64,000 bases of DNA from Brachionus manjavacas. Its lineage: Eukaryota > Rotifera > Eurotatoria > Ploima > Brachionidae. Position numbers and translations under genes: made by a program. The notes beneath the pieces were generated by a model, which did not search any database, was not told where the DNA came from, and saw only the letters and a program-made list of their open reading frames with translations. The DNA is taken from the NCBI GenBank assembly GCA_019054805.1, contig JAHQIY010000004.1:1860001-1924000 (forward strand). Reading direction: 5' to 3'. Shown here piece after piece: positions 55,561 through 64,000 of the stretch; the first letter of the stretch is position 1; every line of letters starts with the position of its first letter.

Positions 55561-58370
55561 TCAAGTTTCAGGAAAAAAAGAAGAAATAGTAAGGTAGCAA
55601 TTACACAATGGAGTTGGGTAGTCAATATATCTTGATTCGAAACCTTCTTTGTATTCCTTCACCAGTCTTACAACCAATGGAATAGAATGACTCAGTCCTG
55701 CCCCAACATATCTCTCACTCAATTCAAAAAGCCGATTCGAGACTGTTAGTAATTTTAGTTTATTAAAAGCCTCATGATGTACGATGTTGGAGGGAGTATC
55801 ATATTTTAACTTAAGGATAGATCTGACTGCTGTATTCTGAATTGCTTGTAGTTTTTTGATATTATTTTCTGAAAATGAATTCAAGCAAGGAAAAGAATAG
55901 TCTAAAATTGATCCGACTAAAGATTTATATAGATTTCCTAGTGTGTTCTGATTAAGACCCCATTTTTTGTTTGACAATATCTTAATAATATTTAGCCTTT
56001 AATTGCAGCGCTCTTTAATTTCATCTACCAGTATATTAAAGTTTAATTTAGAATCAAATTTAATACCAAGAAACTTGATTTCTTTTTGTCTCTCTATTCT
56101 GTTTCCATAAATTTTTAAGTTTAGATTATCAACCTCTTTTTTGTACCTAGATAAGACTAATGAACACGACTTTTCAACCGATATCTTCATTTTCCACTTA
56201 ATAAGCCATTGTTCTAATTCGTTGAGGTATTTATTGATCTTATTTTCTAGGTTCCCTTTTTTGTTATAAATGAAGAATGTAACTAGATCATCTGCAAAAA
56301 GCAGAGAGTATTCATTATTTGTTTTGTTTCTTTTAGGGATGTCATTAATGTATATACTAAATAAAAGAGGACTAATTACTGAGCCTTGAGGAACACCTGC
56401 AGTTATTTGATATTCTTCGCTCAAATGGTCATTCACATTTACCTTAAATGTCCTAGAGTCTAAAAAGGATTTTATCCAGTTAGTCAAGTAATGAGGTGGA
56501 TTTATTTTAATCAATTTAAAAAATACCTTCATGCCAAACCCTATCAAAGGCTTTAGAAATATCAAAAAAAAGGCCGCAAACTCTTTTTTTTCTATTAAAT
56601 GATTCCACAATTTTTTGAATTAAGAAGAAAAGATTATCTGCTGTTCGCCGGTGTTTCCTAAATCCAGATTGCTCCTGGATAAGGAGTGAATTTTGCTCTA
56701 AAAAATTGTATAATCTTGAATATACTATGCGTTCCAGTAGCTTTCCTAAACAACTCGTTATACTAATTGGTCTATAATTTAAAGGATCGTGTAAACTAGA
56801 GGCCTTTTTTTGAATCATAGTAATGTAAGATGTTTTCCACGCTTTCGGGACTCTACCTTCTCGAAGAGTTAAATTAAAAAGTTCTATGATTTCTATTAAT
56901 GAATTTCTAGGTAAGTTTTTTAACATTAAATTATGAATTTGGTCAGGTCCTGATGCCGCTTCATTTTTTAATCTCTTTAAAGCCATAATTAATTCATTTA
57001 AGCAAATTGGATCATTAAAATTAGACTGGTTATAATTCCTAAAGAAAACAGAGTTAGAATTTAGAATTTCGATATCTTTCTCAGTATCAATTAAATCAGA
57101 ATTAGGACTAAATATTGACGATAAGAGTTCTCCGAAGCATTTTCCCTTTTCTTCATTAGTTTTGAATTCCCTTTCATTCAAAATCAATTTAGGAATTAAA
57201 TTTGATCCTTTTTTTGTTCTAAATTTATTTATTTTTTTCCAAAAAGGTCTACTTGTCAGTGGGTTTTTTCCCATCTTCTCAATAAAATCAAACCAATTTT
57301 GATTCCAGAATTTTTTTAAAGAGGCCTTTAACTCAGATGTAAGTTGATTAAATTTTTGCTTGAGCTTTTGACAGCGAGTTTTCTGGTAATTTCTTCTTAC
57401 TTTCCTACGTTCTTTTATCAAATTAACAATGTTTGGCGGAAGACTCGTTTTGTAGATTTTCTGAGAAAGATATGGAATGCTTTTATGTGAAGCAGAAATA
57501 ATTTTTTCTGTTATTTTATCATTTAGTTGATCTATTGTGAGGGAACTTTCAGTGACATTCACTATTTGAGAATTTAAAATCTCGCTGAATAATTGCCAGT
57601 TTGCTTTCTTATAGTTAAGCCTTTTAGCTGCTGATTTATTTTCTAATTGATAGCCCATAGAAATCGATGCTTCGATTGGGAAATGGTCACTAGTCATGTC
57701 TTGACTATTTAAGACACTAAAGTCGGTAATTTTGTCAATCAATGAAGATGAAACTAAAAAAGGTCAAGAATTTCAAAGTAATTCTTATTAAAAATATTGA
57801 AAGTAGGATGCTTATCATTGATTACTGAAAAGTCTAGCTCGTTGATTATTCTTTCTAATATTATCCCGTTTTCATTTTCCCCTACGCAGCCTATTTGCTT
57901 TGTTCTAGCGTTTAGATCACCACCTAAAATGTAGTTTCTTCATGTTTTATTTACTGTTTTAAAAAACTCAAAGTTCAGAAGCACATTAGGTGGATTATAA
58001 AGACTAAATACAAACAGTTCATTATTCTTTCCTAAGTTTATTTTTATACAAAGGAGTTCGGAATTGAATTCCTCGTAAGAAAAATCTTGTATAAATTCGA
58101 TTCCTTCTTTAATTAAAATAGCTACTCCTCCTCCGTACTTGTTGCGTGGTTTTGTTAAGAACTGATAATTTTGAAAATCAAGATAAATATTTGCCTCACT
58201 CAAATCTATCTTTAATTCATTGAGCAAAACAATGTCGGGACATTTTTGAGCTAAAAAATTGTCTAAGAGTAAATGAAGGTAAATGAAGACAATTCCAGTG
58301 TGTAATTACTAACCTTGTTTTATTAAGAGGTTTTGTTCTTAAAGTTGATTTATTTAGCTTCTTGTTCATT
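55561..58370 (-). pseudogene. LINE ORF2: APE-type endonuclease and reverse transcriptase
   Basis: Starts near 58370 with THWNCLH (endonuclease motif I), then a frameshift, PDIVLLNELK-type motif, GGGVAIL, FSLYNPP, a frameshift near 57940, LGGDLNARTKQIGCVG, and after another frameshift near 57750 TSDHFPIEASI: the ordered motifs of an apurinic-type endonuclease. The RT frame (57742-56516) has ALKRLKNEAASGPD, CLGKLLERIV and FFDISKAFDRVW; a 1-2 base slip near 56560 leads to the second frame with TAGVPQGSVISPLLFS and LLFADDLVTFF (catalytic FADD). A stop near 56000 (TAA where 44 kb copy reads AAA-like) precedes the C-terminal part (55977-55561). About 930 codons in total; inactive. Confidence 0.88.
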
Positions 58371-59571
58371 CTAAATTTTCTTGACTAGCAGTTTGCTGAC
58401 CAATTTTGTTAGATGATTGATCTACTTGAATTGAACATTCAGTTGTTGAACTGTTTGATTCAGACTCGAAGGTACTGTCGTTTTGATTTTCTAATACAAC
58501 TAATGGTTTCTTTGATTCATTTTCGGTGAGCTCTTTTTCATTTGGATCAAATTCGGGAAATCTCTTGATTTGATTTTTTGTTTGGAAAAAAGCTTCAGCC
58601 TCATTCTGATCATTTGAGAGGACATTGACAGGTCTCTGACTTATTGGTAGAAGATCGTTTAAATGGCTTACCAAACTGTCTTCTAACACTGAAGTTTTGA
58701 GGTCTTGAGGACTAATTTCTGACATTACGTCATTGAGATTTGATGGCTGATATCCAGGCGTTTTTGGCATCAGATTTTCATCATTGTCTTTTAGGTCAGC
58801 TTCAATTATTGATTGGGTTTCTTCTTGGTCAATGTAAAGATCATTGTAGTCAATCTTTTTCCTCTCAAGCGACTTTAGCTTTTCAGCAATGGATCATTTT
58901 TGTGTTAAGTGTCCTTTCTGATGACACTTTTCGCATAGTTTTTCTTTGACAGGGCATTTCGCTATGCTGTGCCCTTCTTCATCACAAAAATAGCATTTCT
59001 GCTTTTGTCCAACAATTGACACAAGACACTTTAAACCATACATTATTGTAGGGCCTGACAAGCTTCCAATAATTTTCTCAACTTCTTTTGGAAATGATAT
59101 TCTTACTCTTCTGACACCATTTTTCCTCTCGGGTCTATCTTTATATTTTTCTTCGGTAATGTGTTCAATATTGAGTCCATCAATTCGAACAGCATTAAAG
59201 AAGGTTTCAAGTCTATGATTCTCGAAATCAGAGGGCAAGAAGTGAAATCGAAAAGTACAATACCTTCTGAGATCCGGGACTTTATTTGCATTTTCAAGTC
59301 TGAAATTGGTTCCATTAATATTGATTTCACGATCGAAGATTTGGGTAACATTAAAAGCAGCATTAAACTCGATTATCCATACTTTGTTTGAAGAAAAATT
59401 GTAGACAGATGTGATCGCATCATTTTCCACCTGGTTTAGTACGATATCCAGTGAACCAAATAAGACCTTATGGCTAATCGGTTTGTCTAACCTCTTCAGA
59501 TTTAGCTTGACCGAATTTTTAAATATCCACCGTCGGTTTTGGTTTGTTTTGTTGAGCAACATTGCCAACAC
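58366..59571 (-). pseudogene. LINE ORF1: nucleic-acid-binding protein with zinc knuckles
   Basis: About 402 codons from ATG at 59571 to the stop at 58366, with a single in-frame TGA at 58894-58896. The N-terminal half is basic and RRM-like in layout; two CCHC knuckles follow: CYFCDEEGHSIAKC (intact) and CEKCHQKGHLTQK-stop, where the TGA sits exactly at the final cysteine. The remainder (to 58366) is acidic and Ser/Gln-rich (PKTPGYQPSNLNDV…). Such ORF1 proteins coat LINE RNA. Only one point change separates it from an open frame, so the copy is fairly young. Confidence 0.85.
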
Positions 59572-59729
59572 ACAACTTTCAACGGTTTTTTAACACGTGA
59601 TGACGCTATTAATTAAATTTGATTTTTCAAACTTGCTAAGAATAAAATTACATAGAATTAATTTAAAGTCAATTGATTAATTAATAAAAAAATAAAATAA
59701 AATGTTTATCAATTATCTAATTTTGACAA

Positions 59730-60059
59730 CTAAGCAACAATTTTTTTTCTCGACTTATTGATGTTATAGACTTTATCATTGATCAAATTAGCCGATCCAC
59801 CCAAAAACAAACTCATATTTTCACTTGTATAATACTTGTATAAATCACAAGTTTCTGCAGGTTCTTTAAAACAAAGTTGTTCGACGACTGATTGAAAATC
59901 GCCTACTACCGTATTCTTTGATTTTATTTTTAACTTAGATGCTGCTAAGTTACTAACATTATAGCTTTTGTTTGATCTAAGCCTATTAATAATTGGTGAG
60001 TTCAAATTCATTTTATAATTTTGAGTGTTTGCATTATATATTTGAAGTGAGAAAATCAT
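59730..60059 (-). CDS. Hypothetical protein, 109 aa, possibly transposon-borne
   Basis: Open from an ATG at 60059 (a second at 60011, MNLNSPIINRLRSNKSYN, is a better start) to TAG at 59730. Composition is balanced (KNTVVGDFQSVVEQLC; CDLYKYYTSENMSLF), unlike random AT-rich frames. No domain recognised, no signal peptide. It lies between the LINE 5' end and the CATAGAA array, so it may be the gene of that element; the MULE at 37 kb also has an ORF starting MN and followed by NLRS just inside its array. Confidence 0.4.
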   Translation of the reverse strand: MIFSLQIYNANTQNYKMNLNSPIINRLRSNKSYNVSNLAASKLKIKSKNTVVGDFQSVVEQLCFKEPAETCDLYKYYTSENMSLFLGGSANLINDKVYNINKSRKKIVA

Positions 60060-60219
60060 AAAAGAGAAATATTCTATGAAAAAAAAACTACGAGTTTAAT
60101 TCTATGAGAATTTTTTTCTATGAGAATTTTTTTCTATGAAAACATCATTCTATGATTGTTGTCTTCTATGAGTTAACATTCTATGAATATTGTTTTCTAT
60201 GAGATGACACTTCATCAAA

Positions 60220-60680
60220 AGACCTAATAGTCAAGCTCCCTAAGAAAAGGTAATAAAATGATCTGTTGACGAGGAATAACACTGCTATTAATAGCCGATC
60301 AAGAACTCTTTAGATGTTATACATAGAGAAGAACATGCAGGATTTAGATCAGAAATTTGCAATGAGGAACATCATAGAACAAATTCTGGAATGAAATAGC
60401 CCCGTGTATCTTAACTTCATTGACTTCAAGAAAGCCTTTCATAGCATACACAGAGAAACCTTGTGGACCATATTAAGATCTTATGGCCTGCCACAGAAGA
60501 TAGTTAACTTGATAAAACTCTTCTATGAGAAATTCGAGTGTAGCGTAATTCTGGAAAAGACAATCCGAGAGCCTTAAAATGTTTACATGAGTAAGACAAG
60601 GGTGGATTTTCTCTCCGACATTATTCCTAATACTGATTGACTTTGTCATTAAGAAAAAAACTGACAGTAAGCGGGTTGAC
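60220..60680 (+). mobile_element. LINE reverse transcriptase fragment, different clade
   Basis: Plus strand, with frame changes: LPKKGN… near 60235, HAGFRS-like, YLNFIDFKKAFHSIHRETLW, RSYGLPQKIVNLIKLFYEKF and VRQGWIFSP-like text near 60600. These are the classical motifs (FxDF-KAFDSVHRE-LW-ILR-YG-P-KIV-LIK) of L1/RTE-like elements such as those with craniata-type RTs, distinct from the FADD LINEs above. Ends decayed. Confidence 0.75.
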
Positions 60681-60689
60681 AATGGGGAT

Positions 60690-61780
60690 TAACAGAAAAG
60701 CTTGAAGACTTAGACTTAGAGGATAATTTGTTACTAAAATCTAATGAGAAAAACATAAGCCCCTGTATTTTAATTTAATGATTAAGTATTATTAAATTTA
60801 ATGAAGCCAATCGCTTATAAATATGAAACTTATATTTTTTAAAAGAAAAAGAAGAATTCATTTTAATTTAGTTGTTCAATAAATATTTAAATAAAGAATT
60901 ATTTCTAAATTATTACCTCCCCTAATTTAACTACGGTCATTTTAAAATTAAAGATACAACGACATATATATCATCCCATATATTTGTAAAAAACTAAAAT
61001 TTTCAAAAATTAAGATTACGGAAAGAATTAAAATTTTCTAATATTAAATTACTTGTTTTTGTTTTAATAAAGTTGTTATTTTGATTTAAGTATATATTAT
61101 TTTAGAATTATTTTGAAAAAAAATCTTAATTTATTCTAAAAATGTACTAAATATTCTATTAAAAAAATTGATAAGTTCTTGAAAAACATCTTTTTTTGAT
61201 TCAATTGAAAAACTGATTTTCAAACGATCTTAAAATAATTCGTTAGACTTTTAATTAAAAAAATGCGTGAGTGCTTATCATCAAACTCATACTTGATTTA
61301 AACCTTAGTATAGTCCCTAAGATTTCATGTCGGAAATTATTTTCAATAAAAAATTCAATCCGGATAAAATTTATTTTAAAAAGCCAGGGTATAGGGGTGA
61401 ATTTTGGAGCAAAGCTGAAAAAAAGGGGGTAATGGATTTAACACTATTAGCTCATCGTTCTAAGTAGGTAAGTCAAATCTTTGGAGAAAAGTGGAGGAGA
61501 AAATTTTGAGACTTTACGCCTGACTAAGCCTATATTTATTTAAAATAATTAAATGAATGAGGTGTTAATCAGTCTTGAAAATAGACAAGGGCACAAACCT
61601 GTTGATTTACTTTGATTAATAAAAAAAAATAACCATCAATTTAAAATTTTTCGAAATTGGCGTTCCAATAATATTTATAATCCTTAAAACAAAAAAAAAT
61701 AATATTCAAACAAAATAAAAAATTTATTGAAGAAAAAAAATTTAAAACCAAACGTGATAAATTATTTAAAAAAAAATAAA
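60690..61780. other. AT-rich intergenic
   Basis: No gene seen. Confidence 0.5.
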
Positions 61781-61788
61781 CAAATAAC

Positions 61789-62337
61789 TCATTTCATTTT
61801 AAAATCAACAAAACGATCATTTGTGCTATAGATTGAGCTTTTTTTAGACTCTTCTGTATTCATTTCTGAGAAAGTGGTCAATTCTTTTGGTTTGACCATG
61901 TCGGTTTTGTTTGCATATTTGGCAAATATGTAAATCAAAATGAGGATAAAAAGAAAAATGGCAAATTTTATGTTTAAAAAAGATGAGAAAGCCGATAGCA
62001 AAAGCATCATCAATATCAGTTTGTAATGGCAAACGAAAAATCTACATACCTTGAGAGTAAAAGAGACAAGAATAGAATTGTTGGGCGAAAAAAGCTTAAA
62101 TTTTATCATCAAATAGCTGGTAATTATCGGCAGCGGTAGAAAAAAATTATTGAATTTTTTGACAAATAGCCAATATGTAATCAATAAGGAAGTGAAAACT
62201 AGAAAGGCGTCGTACGATACGCACTTTGGATTTATACTGATTGTTGAACGAGACAAGCAAATACATTGTGGAAGTTCCAAAAAACAGCTATGACATTTAG
62301 AAACTCTTCTTTGATTGCTACAATATTCACTTTTCAT
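61789..62337 (-). CDS. Hypothetical multi-pass membrane protein, 182 aa
   Basis: Single open frame from ATG at 62337 to TAA at 61789. The N-terminus has a cysteine cluster (CHSCFLELPQCICLS, residues 15-29) that could bind a metal or be lipidated. Hydrophobic segments at about residues 43-62 (FLVFTSLLITYWLFV), 64-82, 100-120 (HYKLILMMLLLSAF) and 124-140 (FAIFLFILILIYIFA) suggest four passes, possibly as two hairpins. The C-terminal 40 residues are hydrophilic, Ser/Glu/Lys-rich. Paired hairpins recall ER-shaping or small tetraspan proteins, but no family signature is clear. A consensus-like donor (AAG/GTATGT near 62050) lies in the frame; no good acceptor follows, so I keep one exon. Confidence 0.6.
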   Translation of the reverse strand: MKSEYCSNQRRVSKCHSCFLELPQCICLSRSTISINPKCVSYDAFLVFTSLLITYWLFVKKFNNFFLPLPIITSYLMIKFKLFSPNNSILVSFTLKVCRFFVCHYKLILMMLLLSAFSSFLNIKFAIFLFILILIYIFAKYANKTDMVKPKELTTFSEMNTEESKKSSIYSTNDRFVDFKMK

Positions 62338-62344
62338 TTTTTGA

Positions 62345-63085
62345 AGATTTGTTAATTTTTCAAAGATTTAATTGATAAAATAAATTTCAAAAAACCATAG
62401 AGATATTTCTAATAGAGAATTTTGGAATCATTGTAAATATTCAATTAAAACCAGCTTTATTAAAAACCAGTTTTTGTAAGAAATATTTTGGACTAGTTTA
62501 TGTTTATAAATTTTTTTAAATATTTAAATTTTAATTGTTAAAGTTTTCATAATTTAAAAATTAAATAAGGGGAGAAACTTTTGACAAATAAAAAAAATTA
62601 TATAGATTAAAAAAATAATTTTTGGAATATAAAGAATATTTTATTTGTAAAATTTATTTTAATTAAAGAAAAAAAATCCTGTCAAAACTACTTTATATAA
62701 TTTTGTATTAAGTTCAAATTTTAAAAATTTTATAAATACAATGTTATTTACTTACTAAAAATTGTAAATTCTAATTTTGGCAAATTCATTCACAAAAATT
62801 TTTTTAAAATCACTTCGTTTTATTACTACATGTATTTAAATTTTGAGAAAAATTAAGTAGAATAATCAAAAATTTGGTTCCAAATTAGTTCCAATTATTG
62901 GAAAAATTTAAAAAAATTTTAAATTTTTATCGAATTGTATCTTTTCATTCCCAAGCCCTTAAAAACTAAAATTTTTAGTTTGTTAGTTTCAATTGATAAA
63001 CTCTTAAATATTAATTTTGAGTTCAAATCTCAAATTTAAAAATTAAAACAATTTTAAAAATTTTATTTGATAATAGGATTATTTT
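62345..63085. other. AT-rich intergenic
   Basis: No gene seen. Confidence 0.5.
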
Positions 63086-63720
63086 TGATCAGTAGTAGTA
63101 GTTATGACTGTAGCTTTCTAGCCTGCGAGTGTGCTGATAAGGCACACTAAGACAGCTGATGTGATTGATTGCTGCTCATCCAGCAATCAATGCCTGCTTT
63201 AAAGCTGTTAACATTGGGGGCTTCAACTAATTGATTTGGCAGCGAGTTCCATATGTTAGCGGTTCTGTTAAAAAAAAGTTATTTCTATGTTGGAGCCTAG
63301 AAATTTCTTTGTGATATTTGAAGCAGTGCCCTCTTCCTTGGTTTTTGGTGACATTAAAATTGTTGCTTCTTTCAACCAATTCTATTCCATGCATGGACTT
63401 GTATAATTGAATAAGATCACCTCTTTTCTTCTTTCCATCAGATTTGAGATGTTCAAAGCCTTCAATCTGCTTTCATACGGTTAGTTTCTAATTAAAGAAA
63501 CAAATTTCGTAGCTGTGTTGAATCCTTTCAGCATTCTCACAGTCCGACTTAAGAATTAGAGACCATATAGGCACCGCAAAAGGACGAACAAAAGTTAAAT
63601 ACAATGATCTAAATAACTTAGAATAAAAACGAGCGAATAATTTCCTGATGCGACCCAACATTTGATTTGCTTTGTTTGTAGCCTCTTTCACTTGATTTTT
63701 CCATTTAAGATTTGTATTAA
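63086..63720 (-). mobile_element. LINE ORF2 C-terminal fragment with (CTA)n tail
   Basis: Minus strand: VKEATNKANQMLGRIRKLFA…SLYLTFVRPFAVPIWS…DCENAERIQ, a break, then KKRGDLIQLYKSMHGIELVE, NVTKNQGRGHCFKYHKEI and FF-TEPL. Same subfamily as 22505-22975 and extends further 5'. The conserved 3' hairpin (AGTGTGC…GCACACT, about 63127-63149) precedes the short triplet tail (63091-63103). Several frame breaks. Confidence 0.8.
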
Positions 63721-63727
63721 AAATAAG

Positions 63728-63888
63728 AGCCCGTATAGCCGAATAGTTTGCATGTTAGTCATGTAAGCAAAGAATCGAGGGTTCAAAACCTGCTGAGGGC
63801 TAAAAATCTTCAAAATATCTCTGCAATACGGGGCGAATGTTTAAACCTTTTTCATTATCCACTTGGATAGAATAGGGTCATTTATTGA
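63728..63888 (+). mobile_element. tRNA-derived SINE, copy 3 (internally deleted)
   Basis: AGCCCGTATAGCCGAATAGT then GAATCGAGGGTTCAAAACC (box B) and ATACGGGGCGAATGTTTAAA, then jumps directly to CATTATCCACTTGGATAGAA at the 3' end, losing about 150 bases of the body. Confidence 0.8.
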
Positions 63889-64000
63889 AAATAACTCCAA
63901 GATCTCTTTCAGTTTCTGACGTTGATACCTGCTTACCATTAATAAAATAAGATAACTCTTTGTTTTTATGACCAAAATTTGTTACTAAAATCTAGTTATC

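Larger units (their letters stand above)
55326..59640 (-). mobile_element. Near-full-length LINE, jockey/I-like, degenerate
   Basis: Minus strand. ORF1 (59571-58366) and ORF2 (about 58370-55561) are both present, followed by about 200 bp of 3' sequence with TTCTGAAGGAGCTCTAGCTC and an (AAAT)n tail at 55326-55345. The ORFs abut, as in many jockey/I/CR1-type elements. One stop in ORF1 and several frameshifts in ORF2 inactivate it. The 3' half is about 95% like 43364-45411, and its tail motif recurs in the foldback copies. Confidence 0.9.
55216..60215. mobile_element. Element bounded by CATAGAA arrays, with a nested LINE
   Basis: On the left (55216-55310) CATAGAA/GATAGAA motifs recur about five times; on the right (60073-60205) the inverse TTCTATG recurs about nine times. 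Between them lie an unassigned ORF (59730-60059) and a LINE (55326-59640). The design, inward-facing subterminal arrays around a small ORF starting MN…, parallels the MULE at 36997-37828 with its CATAGCA arrays, so I infer a related element. I found no target duplication. Confidence 0.45.

Noticed and set aside
62000..62050. Splice donor AAG/GTATGT inside the membrane-protein ORF
   Set aside because: No suitable acceptor keeps the frame, and the read-through encodes a plausible membrane segment.
1..64000. A new multi-gene defence, metabolic or conflict system
   Set aside because: Host genes belong to unrelated known families and the remainder is explained by transposons or AT-rich spacer; I see no conserved gene cluster.

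Overview
This is a very AT-rich window (by eye about three quarters A+T) from an invertebrate animal nuclear genome. The evidence is a nicotinic-receptor exon, a family-B-type GPCR, complete DCAF13 and NUB1 genes with spliceosomal introns (several only 49-61 nt), a tRNA gene with a canonical internal promoter and intron, a tRNA-derived SINE, and a wide range of metazoan transposons. AT-richness with ~50-nt introns would fit a rotifer-like lophotrochozoan, but nothing here proves a taxon. Genes are sparse islands of higher GC in a transposon-filled background.

Layout. 1-2.5 kb: a MULE DNA transposon (886-2084, perfect 9-bp target duplication) nested inside an older MULE. 2.9-3.1 kb: one clean nicotinic acetylcholine receptor exon. 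3.5-15.6 kb: AT-rich DNA with LINE scraps, a SINE, copies of a foldback MITE with 8-bp target duplications, and a probable piggyBac relic. 16.2-17.0 kb: an unrecognised 266-aa gene; ~19 kb: an acidic-tailed gene. 21.2-32.6 kb: a large inverted duplication (arms about 1.7 and 1.55 kb) enclosing about 8 kb with a Penelope-like element, DCAF13 (two exons, 445 aa), a 4-bp-TSD foldback element, a SINE and a small TATA-box gene. 33-42.6 kb: a small secreted Cys-rich protein, a Tc1 relic interrupted by another MULE, two more copies of the 4-bp foldback and the GPCR. 42.7-47.2 kb: a 5'-truncated LINE flanked by two almost identical 656-bp direct repeats, then a Tigger/pogo-type element inside an older DDE transposase relic. 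48.1-53.6 kb: a 46-aa SAP-like microprotein and NUB1 (four exons, 616 aa) whose one long intron is full of transposon debris. 53.8 kb: tRNA-Met(CAT) with a 23-nt intron. 55.2-60.2 kb: a near-full-length LINE (ORF1 with zinc knuckles, ORF2 endonuclease/RT) inside an element bounded by CATAGAA-repeat arrays. 61.8-62.3 kb: an unrecognised multi-pass membrane protein. 63-64 kb: LINE and SINE fragments.

The host genes have no evident shared pathway: DCAF13 belongs to ribosome biogenesis/ubiquitin ligase adaptors, NUB1 to NEDD8/ubiquitin turnover, and the two receptors to signalling. The coherent story is transposon stratigraphy: exact target-site duplications let several insertions be ordered in time and show which coding frames they broke. 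I found no CRISPR array, no bacterial-type operon and no convincing new multi-gene system.
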